DNA of 21,163 nt from Pseudomonadota bacterium. GTDB lineage: Bacteria > Pseudomonadota > Alphaproteobacteria > Caulobacterales > Caulobacteraceae. The notes below the pieces were generated by a model, which did not search any database, was not told the DNA's origin, and saw only the letters and a list, made by a program, of their open reading frames with translations. Position 1 is the first letter of the stretch, and each line of letters opens with the position of its first letter. The stretch is from contig JAEWJI010000060.1 in NCBI GenBank assembly GCA_023386645.1, positions 1-21,163 of the forward strand. The letters are read 5' to 3'. A program made the position numbers and the translations under genes. Shown piece after piece: positions 6,434-12,587 of the stretch.

Positions 6434-7680
6434 GCGCGATGGGCGTCCAGCTGACGCAGGAGCCAGCTGCCGGCGTCCGACACCTTACGGGCCCCCCTGA
6501 CGCCCAAGCTCGACAGAAGTCGCTCCACTGGCTGGAGAAGCCGCCTCGCCCTTAGGTCGAGGGCCAGGCGTCGGTATACCGGATTGGCCGGCGCCAGGGC
6601 CTGCGCGCGCAAGATGCTCGCCAGGGCCATGGCGAAATCACCCCGCATGGCCTGAAGTTGCGCCAGCCAGTGGTGGGCGGCGGCCAGCTCGGGCATCCGC
6701 TGGACCGACTCTTTCGCCACCTCCTCGGCGCGCCCCGCCTGGCCGGCGGCGAGGAGGAGCCGGCTGAAGGGCAACAGGTGCTGTATCTGGCGGCCCGACC
6801 CGGCCAGAAGGCTTTCGTAGATGGCGATGGCCTCGGCGTGCTCTCCGGCAGCCGCCAGGCCGTCGGCCAGCATGCGCTGGGTGATGTCGTTGTCGGGCTT
6901 CAGCGCGACCGCGCGTCGGGCCAGCGCCACTGCGGTACGCCTGCGATGCGGCGGCTGGCGCGACGCCAGCTCCGACAGATAAACGCCGAGCCGCTTGCGC
7001 TGCTGCCGCAGGTGCTGCTCGAACTGGGCGGCGTCGAACTGGCCCTTGAGGACGTCGAGCGCGAGGTCGCCCAGCACCCCGGCCTCGGCCAGCAAAGCCG
7101 CGACCGAATGTCCGGCGTGCGGGGCCCGCAGCTGGACCACCGGCGTATCCTGCTCGATCCGTTCGACATGCTGGCGGTCGGTCGAGGTGGGATCGTAGAC
7201 GACGATGCATTCGGCGTCGGTCGTGATGGGCCCGTCCAGGTCGTCGAGGAACCGGATGCGCGCCGCGTCGTCGATCCAGCGCCGTTCGAACGGGGCCTTG
7301 GCCGGATCGATCGAATATTGCGGCGACAACGCCAGGGCGACATGAGCCCCGACCCGCTGGGAGAATCGAAGCGCCGCATATCCCCCCATGCTCACGCCAT
7401 AGGTCATCACCCGTTCGGCCGGCTGGACCGCCTCGCGGATGCGGGCGAAGCCCTCGATCAGTTCGGGATGCTGATACCAGTCGTTGTCTCGGCTGAGGAC
7501 ATGGATGGCGGTCACCCCGTGGCCGGCGAAGAAGTCCTCGCCGAAACCCTTTCGATCCAGAGTGCGGTGATCCGAATAACTGTCGAAGGTCACGACCTGG
7601 CGGGCCGCGTCCGCCGCTCCGACGCGACGGACGAGCACATCGTCGGTCTTCAGGAGCGTGTCTGCGGCGGAGCTGTGCAA
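6424..7680 (-). CDS. Alpha/beta-hydrolase-like protein with C-terminal TPR repeats, function unknown
   Basis: A 418-residue protein I cannot name. Residues about 28-215 look like an alpha/beta-hydrolase: a nucleophile elbow GVSMGGYAAL (95-104, Ser97), VVYDPTSTD with a candidate acid Asp163, and APHAGHS with candidate His188 or His191. The segment VTFDSYSDHRTLDRKGFG (30-47) precedes it. Residues about 240-385 are helical with TPR-like units (RRAVALKPDNDITQRMLADG, AEAIAIYESLLAGSG, ALASILRAQALAPANPVYR). No signal peptide or membrane segment is seen, so it is probably cytoplasmic. The first possible start is TTG 7680; a GTG at 7638 is an alternative, and neither has a strong ribosome site. It stands between the leg and kps blocks on the opposite strand and overlaps the legX end by 10 nt. 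A glycan esterase or acyltransferase role is possible but unproven. Confidence 0.75.
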   Translation of the reverse strand: MHSSAADTLLKTDDVLVRRVGAADAARQVVTFDSYSDHRTLDRKGFGEDFFAGHGVTAIHVLSRDNDWYQHPELIEGFARIREAVQPAERVMTYGVSMGGYAALRFSQRVGAHVALALSPQYSIDPAKAPFERRWIDDAARIRFLDDLDGPITTDAECIVVYDPTSTDRQHVERIEQDTPVVQLRAPHAGHSVAALLAEAGVLGDLALDVLKGQFDAAQFEQHLRQQRKRLGVYLSELASRQPPHRRRTAVALARRAVALKPDNDITQRMLADGLAAAGEHAEAIAIYESLLAGSGRQIQHLLPFSRLLLAAGQAGRAEEVAKESVQRMPELAAAHHWLAQLQAMRGDFAMALASILRAQALAPANPVYRRLALDLRARRLLQPVERLLSSLGVRGARKVSDAGSWLLRQLDAHRAHP

Positions 7681-7885
7681 ATCCGACTCGGCAAGGTCCC
7701 GTGCGGGGACAGGCGAAGGAAGGCGCGCTTACGCCAGCCGCGCGCACCTCGCAAACATCGTGCCGAAATCGGCCGGCCGCAGGGTGCGACTTGCGCCGGT
7801 CGCGAGGGGACCGGTATGTTCGCATCTCCGGCCCGCGCGCCCGTTTCCCTGATGCCGGCTCATTAACTCGATCGATCGTCCCGGC
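7681..7885. promoter_or_regulatory. Divergent intergenic region before kpsM
   Basis: A 205-nt spacer between the TTG of the hydrolase-TPR gene and the ATG of kpsM, expected to hold both promoters. On the plus strand TTGCGC (7791-7796) and TATGTT (7815-7820), 18 nt apart, form a weak sigma-70-like pair; nothing clearer was found. No coding signal is evident. Confidence 0.35.
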
Positions 7886-8662
7886 ATGAGCGTCGAACCC
7901 GTCACCAAGCACACGCGCATCATCGGTGCGCTGATGCTGCGAGAGGTCATCACCCGCTATGGGCGTGAAGGGCTTGGCTTCATCTGGCTGGTGGGCGAGC
8001 CGCTGCTGTTCTGCTTCGGCATCCTGATCCTCTGGAGCGTGATCAAGCCGGCGTATGAACACGGCATCCGCCTGGGGCCGTTCGTGATGACGGGCTACAT
8101 GTGCCTGATCCTGTTGCGCCACCAGATCAGCTTCAGCATGAGCGCGCTCCAGGCCAACGTCGGCCTGATGCATCACCGCCAGGTCTCCGCCCTGCACCTT
8201 TTCGTGGCCCGCAACCTGCTGGAATTCGCCGGCACGACGGCGGCGTTCATCGTCGTCTACACGGTCCTTCTCACCTTGAGGCAGGTCAGCCTGCCGCACG
8301 ACTATCTGCTCCTCTACGCCGGGTGGTGTCTGATGGGCTGGATCGGCATGGGCCTGGGCCTGACCTTGGCTGGCCTGGCCATGCAGTTCGACATCCTGGA
8401 GCGGCTGGTGCCGGTTCTGACCTACGCCCTCATTCCTCTTTCGGGCGCTTTCTTCATGGTCGAGTGGTTGCCGCCGCACGTGCGCGAGACCTACCTGCTG
8501 ATCCCCATGCCGCACGGAGTCGAGATGATTCGCGCAGCGGTCTTTGGCGAGTTCGTGAAAACCCACTACAATCCGCTCTACGCGGTGACGGTTGGCGCGA
8601 TGTTGAACATCGTCGGCCTGCTGCTCATCGCCAAGGGGAAGAACCGCCTCGATGCCGAATAA
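7886..8662 (+). CDS. kpsM: Capsule-type ABC-2 exporter permease
   Basis: The membrane subunit of an ABC polysaccharide exporter in the inner membrane. The 258-residue length is usual for KpsM/BexB. The N-terminus is amphipathic (LMLREVITRYGREGLGFIW), which is the hallmark opening of ABC-2 polysaccharide permeases. About six hydrophobic segments follow, near residues 30-52, 63-82, 108-130, 138-165, 172-195 and 228-250. The C-terminal loop has PMPHGVEMIRAAVFG, matching the family's conserved P.P..e..R. motif. The ATG at 7886 gives the expected N-terminus although no Shine-Dalgarno is visible just upstream. It is first in the plus-strand operon, with kpsE 45 nt downstream and kpsT next. Confidence 0.92.
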   Translation: MSVEPVTKHTRIIGALMLREVITRYGREGLGFIWLVGEPLLFCFGILILWSVIKPAYEHGIRLGPFVMTGYMCLILLRHQISFSMSALQANVGLMHHRQVSALHLFVARNLLEFAGTTAAFIVVYTVLLTLRQVSLPHDYLLLYAGWCLMGWIGMGLGLTLAGLAMQFDILERLVPVLTYALIPLSGAFFMVEWLPPHVRETYLLIPMPHGVEMIRAAVFGEFVKTHYNPLYAVTVGAMLNIVGLLLIAKGKNRLDAE

Positions 8663-8707
8663 CGCTTATGGCGGCGTGGTCGCAACGCGACGCGCAGGGA
8701 CCGCTCA

Positions 8708-9874
8708 ATGACCGAACCCAAGCTTACCTACCTGGGTCCCATCCCCAAGACCCTGTCCGGCACTCGGACGGAAAAGCCGTTCTGGCGGAGGTTGCCGATC
8801 GCCGCCTTGGTGGTCGTGGGCGTCCCGACGCTTGTCGCGATGATCTACTATCTCGGCATCGCCTCGCCGCGTTACGTGTCTGAATCGCAGTTCGTGGTGC
8901 GTGCGCCGAATCAGGCCGCCCAGCCGTCCGGGTGGGGCGTCGCCCTGCAGGGCGTGATGCCGGCGGCGCAGAATGACGCCTTTGCGGTTCACCAGTACGT
9001 CCGCTCGCGCGACGCCATGAACCAGTTGATCCGCCAGGGCGTGCCGATCGCCGAGATCCTGTCGCCGGAGGGCGTCGACCCGTTCTCGCGTCACCCCGGT
9101 CCCGGGCAGAAGGTCACGCAGGAAGCCCTGCACAAGGGGTTCCAGAAAATCGTCAGCGTCGGCCACGACTCGACCACCGGCATCAGCACCCTGCGCGTCC
9201 AGGCTTTCAAGCCGAGTGACGCTCGAATGATCAACGAGGCTCTGCTCGCCGGGGGCGAGCAGCTGGTCAACCGCCTGAACCTGCGCGCCGCCAATGACGC
9301 GGTGGCCGAAGCCGAGGTCGCCAGGCAGGAAGCCCAGACCCGGCTGTCGATCGCGCAGCAGCAGCTGACCGCCTTCCGCAATCGCGAACGGATCATAGAT
9401 CCGGGCGAACAAGCGGCGGAAAGCGCCAAGCTGATCGGCGAACTGATGGTGACCGTCGCCACTCTGAGAGCCGAGCGGTCGCAACTGGCCGCTGAGGCGC
9501 CGCAGAGCCCACAGCTTGGCATCCTTGACGGTCGCATCCGCGCCTTCGACCAGCAGATCGCCGCCGAGCGTGCCCGCGTCGTGGGCGGCCAGGCGTCCCT
9601 CGCGCCGATGATCAGCGTCTATGAAGATCTGACGATGGCCCGCGAACTGGCCGACAAGGAGCTGGGCCAGGCCACCGCCTCGCTGATCAGCGCCCAGCAG
9701 GAGGCGCGTCGCCAGAAACTCTATCTCGACCGGATCGTGAACCCGAGCCTGCCGGACGAGCCCTCGCTGCCGCGCCGGTGGCGGGCGATCTTCAGCGTCT
9801 TCGCCAGCGCCGTGCTGGTCTATGCGCTGGGCTACCTGGTGTGGGCGGGCGTTCGCGAGCACAGGCAGGTCTGA
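8708..9874 (+). CDS. kpsE: Capsule export inner-membrane/periplasmic adaptor (polysaccharide co-polymerase family)
   Basis: This protein links the KpsMT transporter to the outer-membrane channel. Its 388 residues have the KpsE/BexC/CtrB layout: cytoplasmic N-terminus, membrane segment at about 30-50, the family's post-membrane motif YVSESQFVVRAPNQ (56-69), a long periplasmic helical region with coiled-coil character (about 195-345), the proline-rich IVNPSLPDEPSLPRRW before the second membrane segment (about 361-380), and a short cytoplasmic tail. AGGGA (8696-8700) lies 7 nt before the ATG at 8708. The stop and the kpsT start share TGATG, so the two are translationally coupled. Unlike the classical E. 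coli group 2 order, kpsE lies between kpsM and kpsT. Confidence 0.92.
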   Translation: MTEPKLTYLGPIPKTLSGTRTEKPFWRRLPIAALVVVGVPTLVAMIYYLGIASPRYVSESQFVVRAPNQAAQPSGWGVALQGVMPAAQNDAFAVHQYVRSRDAMNQLIRQGVPIAEILSPEGVDPFSRHPGPGQKVTQEALHKGFQKIVSVGHDSTTGISTLRVQAFKPSDARMINEALLAGGEQLVNRLNLRAANDAVAEAEVARQEAQTRLSIAQQQLTAFRNRERIIDPGEQAAESAKLIGELMVTVATLRAERSQLAAEAPQSPQLGILDGRIRAFDQQIAAERARVVGGQASLAPMISVYEDLTMARELADKELGQATASLISAQQEARRQKLYLDRIVNPSLPDEPSLPRRWRAIFSVFASAVLVYALGYLVWAGVREHRQV

Positions 9875-10554
9875 TGGAGGCCGAAGCCGCGGCCCCGCCG
9901 CCGGGGCTGCGCGTCAGAGGGTTGAGCAAGACCTACCCCAAGGCGCGCCGCCCATTGTTCACGAACCTCTCGTTCGACGTCGCACGCGGCGGCCGTCTGG
10001 GAATCCTCGGCCGCAACGGCCAGGGGAAGTCGACGCTGATCAAGATCCTTGGCGGCGCCCTGGCCGCGACCGAGGGCAGCATCGAATGGCATATGACCGC
10101 CAGCTGGCCGATCGGTTTCGGCGGCGGCTTTCAGGGCAGCCTGTCCGGGCTGGACAACATCCGGTTCCTGGCCCGCCTCTATAATCGCGATTTCGAGGAG
10201 GTGCTGGATCGAGTCGACGGCTTCGCCGAGCTCGGCCGCTCCCTTCGCCAGCCCGTGAAATACTACTCCTCCGGCATGCGGGCCCGACTGGCGTTCGGCC
10301 TGTCTCTGGCGATCGAGTTCGACTGCTACCTGGTGGACGAGGTCGTGGCCGTCGGCGACGCTCGCTTTCAGCGAAAATGCCGCGAAGAACTGTTTGAGTC
10401 CCGTCGCGAACGCTCCTTCCTGATGGCGTCGCACCAGACCGACCTGATCCTGGCCCATTGCGACCAGGCCCTCATCATCGAGAGCGGCAAGATCAAGATT
10501 TTCCAGGACGTCAACGAGGCGGTCGACATCTACACCTGGCTCCGCGCCGCATGA
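9874..10554 (+). CDS. kpsT: Capsule-type ABC exporter ATP-binding subunit
   Basis: The ATPase driving glycan export through KpsM. The 226-residue length matches short KpsT/BexA proteins, with no Wzt-type C-terminal glycan-binding domain. Walker A is GRNGQGKST (46-54), a Q-loop region GFGGGFQGSLSGLDN follows, the ABC signature appears in the KpsT form YYSSGMRARL, Walker B is CYLVDEV, and the switch His lies in MASHQTD. The start at 9874 was preferred because it overlaps the kpsE stop (TGATG) and gives the expected length; the open frame extends back into kpsE. It overlaps the next gene by ATGA (10551-10554). Confidence 0.95.
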   Translation: MEAEAAAPPPGLRVRGLSKTYPKARRPLFTNLSFDVARGGRLGILGRNGQGKSTLIKILGGALAATEGSIEWHMTASWPIGFGGGFQGSLSGLDNIRFLARLYNRDFEEVLDRVDGFAELGRSLRQPVKYYSSGMRARLAFGLSLAIEFDCYLVDEVVAVGDARFQRKCREELFESRRERSFLMASHQTDLILAHCDQALIIESGKIKIFQDVNEAVDIYTWLRAA

Positions 10555-11447
10555 GCTTCCCTCGCGTCTGCCTGCTCACCACGCCGTCTCCGCTTGAGGT
10601 GGCCTGGCGGCTCTCGGCCGTGCGGGCCGCCAACCTGGCGGGCTGGGCGATCGTCGATCCGGTCGACGACCCGACGGCGCGACCGCCTGACGACCGTCCG
10701 ACGCTCATCCTGAGCTTCAACCTACCCGGTGCGGCGGCTCTGAACCCCACCGACTGGGTCATTTTGACCGACACGCCCTGGCGCGCCAGCCTGGCCCTGG
10801 CTCCGACCGTGAACGACACGCCGGACGGCAAGCTGACACTCCTGCACCTGTCCATCCGTTACGCCGACGCCGCCTCGCTGGCGGCCCAGGGTGTACCGGT
10901 GATCGACGCCCGCGCGCCGGCCCTGACCCTTCCTGGCCTGGGCGAGATCAGTCCAGCGATCGATGTTCCCCCCTCGGTGCCCGACGCGCCGGTACGGCCA
11001 ACCCCGCTGGACATGTACAGGCGACTTCCGCCCATTCCCGGCGACGAGGTGGAGTGGAAGCCGAGCATCTTTTCCTACTGTCTCCGCGACAAGGACTACG
11101 GGGGGTCCCCCCGGATCGATCTCACAGGTCGGGGGCGGCTGTTGATGCACGGCCCCGCCCTGCACCTGTCCCCGGGCCACTGGAGCGCCGAACTGAAGCT
11201 GTCGGTCGAGCGTGAGGACAGCAGTCCGGTGTTGCGCTTCGAATGGGGCCATGACCCTGAATTCGCCGTCGTCGAGGCCGTCGTGACCGCCGACGGCTTC
11301 TACAGCGTTCAGTTGGACAGGCTCTGGACAGCCGCCGGCCCCGCGCACTTCCGGCTCTGGATCGTGAACTCGGTGTTCGAAGGCCGTCTGGACGTTCTCG
11401 GCTGCTCCGTGCGAAGGCTCGCCGACGGCGGACTGGACGCCAACTAG
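10551..11447 (+). CDS. Protein of unknown function coupled to kpsT, with beta-rich C-terminus
   Basis: I do not recognise this 298-residue protein. It begins with a short beta/alpha-looking segment (PRVCLLTTPSPLEVAWRLSA), includes LILSFNLPGAAALNPTDWV (52-70), then a Pro/Asp-rich middle (about 130-170). The last 100 residues are rich in alternating hydrophobics (LHLSPGHWSAELKLSV, SSPVLRFEWGHD, DGFYSVQLDRLW, HFRLWIVNSVFEGRLDVLG), suggesting a beta-sandwich, possibly carbohydrate-binding. No signal peptide or membrane segment is present. Its ATG overlaps the kpsT stop by 4 nt, which argues for a role with the exporter or its glycan cargo. It may supply a separate glycan-recognition module, since this KpsT lacks one, but that is inference. 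A perfect G6-T-C6 run occurs inside at 11100-11112. Confidence 0.75.
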   Translation: MSFPRVCLLTTPSPLEVAWRLSAVRAANLAGWAIVDPVDDPTARPPDDRPTLILSFNLPGAAALNPTDWVILTDTPWRASLALAPTVNDTPDGKLTLLHLSIRYADAASLAAQGVPVIDARAPALTLPGLGEISPAIDVPPSVPDAPVRPTPLDMYRRLPPIPGDEVEWKPSIFSYCLRDKDYGGSPRIDLTGRGRLLMHGPALHLSPGHWSAELKLSVEREDSSPVLRFEWGHDPEFAVVEAVVTADGFYSVQLDRLWTAAGPAHFRLWIVNSVFEGRLDVLGCSVRRLADGGLDAN

Positions 11448-11456
11448 ACTTCTGAC

Positions 11457-11461
11457 AAGGA
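11457..11461 (+). promoter_or_regulatory. Ribosome binding site of the methyltransferase gene
   Basis: AAGGA, 7 nt before ATG 11469. It favours this start over the in-frame ATG at 11478. Confidence 0.6.
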
Positions 11462-11468
11462 ACTGCTG

Positions 11469-12383
11469 ATGCAGATAATGGGGGATCTCATCCGCCAGGT
11501 TGTCGCCTTCGCCCAGGCGACCAACCCGGAGGATCGCAGTCGCGCTCAGGCGGCCATCTCGAAGTTGATGGGCGACGCTGATTGGCCGACGCCCCTGGAG
11601 GCCGCGGTTCCTCTTCCGGGCACTCAGCAGGTGCTGGCCGGCCGAGACTATCCGCTGCGGCATCTGTCGGACGACGCGCTGGCCGAGATCAACGCCCTGC
11701 TGCCCTGGGGAGGAATGACCGCCGACCTGGATGGTCGCTCCTTCGGCCGCTTCTGGAGCGGAGAGAAGCGTTCCAACCAGCAGCCCCTGATCGACAAGAG
11801 GCTGCAGCGCTTCGACGCTCGCTATCCGCTGAAGGGCGCTCACGTCCTGGAAGTCGGTTGCTTCGAAGGCATCCATACGATCGGAGCGCTGTCGCTGGGC
11901 GCTCGCGTCACCGCCATCGACGGCCGGGTGGAGAACATCCTCAAGACCCTCGTGCGCCTGTGGGCCTACGGCTACTCGGCCGACGTGCAGCTGTGGGACT
12001 TTGAACAGGCCGAGTCGCCAACGACGGTTCCAGCGTCCTGGGACATCCTGCATCACGTCGGGGTGCTCTATCACCTGACCGACCCGGCCGGGCACCTGGC
12101 GGCCCTGGCGGATCGGACGGAGCGCGCGGTCATCCTGGACACCCATGTCGCCGGCGGGCGCTTCCCGACCACGAAGGCGTATGAAGCTCTCGGACGTTCC
12201 ATCCCCTACGCCTTCCAGGCAGAGGATATCGTCTCGCCTTTCGCCGGGCTGCGGGACCACGCGAAATGGCTGGAAGGGTCCGAGCTCGAACGCATCCTCA
12301 CAGACCGGGGCTTTAAGATCACCCTCTCCGAGCTGAGGGAGGAACGGAACGGCCACAGGATCATGATCTGGGCCGAACGCTGA
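11469..12383 (+). CDS. SAM-dependent class I methyltransferase
   Basis: A 304-residue methyltransferase, probably acting on the glycan or a sugar nucleotide. Motif I is VLEVGCFEGIH (126-136), the acidic residue ending strand 2 is Asp151 (VTAIDGR), and motif II/III features appear as VQLWDFE and WDILHHVGVLYHLTDP (191-206), which resembles the D-x-V...GVLYH segment of CmoB-like and other small-molecule methyltransferases. An N-terminal helical region (1-115) with FGRFWSGEKRSN precedes the Rossmann core. It lies 21 nt after the preceding gene on the same strand and so is probably the last gene of the kpsMET operon. Substrate is unknown; O-methylation as a capping or decorating step for ABC-exported glycans is an attractive but unproven idea. 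Confidence 0.87.
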   Translation: MQIMGDLIRQVVAFAQATNPEDRSRAQAAISKLMGDADWPTPLEAAVPLPGTQQVLAGRDYPLRHLSDDALAEINALLPWGGMTADLDGRSFGRFWSGEKRSNQQPLIDKRLQRFDARYPLKGAHVLEVGCFEGIHTIGALSLGARVTAIDGRVENILKTLVRLWAYGYSADVQLWDFEQAESPTTVPASWDILHHVGVLYHLTDPAGHLAALADRTERAVILDTHVAGGRFPTTKAYEALGRSIPYAFQAEDIVSPFAGLRDHAKWLEGSELERILTDRGFKITLSELREERNGHRIMIWAER

Positions 12384-12429
12384 GGATGCGGTCTCGGTCG
12401 GGTTGAGCGGATCAAGGCGCGCCTGTCCT

Positions 12430-12457
12430 TTGACCCAGCTTGGCGTCAGGCGATAGA
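12430..12457 (+). promoter_or_regulatory. Possible promoter for the giant glycosyltransferase operon
   Basis: TTGACC (12430-12435) and GATAGA (12452-12457) are separated by 16 nt in the 200-nt gap between the methyltransferase gene and ATG 12584. The -35 match is good, the -10 match is weak. The gap is large for an otherwise overlapping gene set, which makes a separate promoter plausible. Confidence 0.25.
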
Positions 12458-12500
12458 CAACAGCCTCGTCGGAGCCATCGACGGGGACGGCGGGGGCCAA

Positions 12501-12587
12501 ATGGAAGCCGGAATGAGAAACATCTCGCGTGGAAAGCGACCTTCCGCGTCCCTCTCCGGTCCGAATCCGCCTGCGGCTCGACCATGA
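12501..12587 (+). CDS. Possible 28-codon upstream ORF coupled to the giant glycosyltransferase gene
   Basis: A short frame opens with ATG 12501 (a second in-frame ATG is at 12513) and ends in TGA at 12585-12587, forming ATGA with the start of the giant gene at 12584. The predicted peptide is basic (MRNISRGKRPSASL...). The ATG at 12513 is preceded by GGAAG. The giant gene has no visible Shine-Dalgarno of its own, so coupled translation is conceivable. Such frames arise easily by chance in GC-rich DNA, so this is only a candidate. Confidence 0.2.
   Translation: MEAGMRNISRGKRPSASLSGPNPPAARP

Noticed and set aside
7868..7880. Repeated GATC units (CGATCGATCG) just before kpsM
   Set aside because: A short self-complementary sequence of this type is expected by chance and shows no operator-like spacing or second copy.
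6638..8566. 642-codon minus-strand open frame spanning the hydrolase-TPR gene and kpsM
   Set aside because: It crosses two real genes out of frame, has a Gln/Arg/His-rich composition typical of shadows, and has no recognisable domain.
12440..12583. TTG-initiated N-terminal extension of the giant glycosyltransferase
   Set aside because: The added 48 residues are Arg/Gly-rich and motif-free, and there is no ribosome site before TTG 12440; ATG 12584 is more natural.
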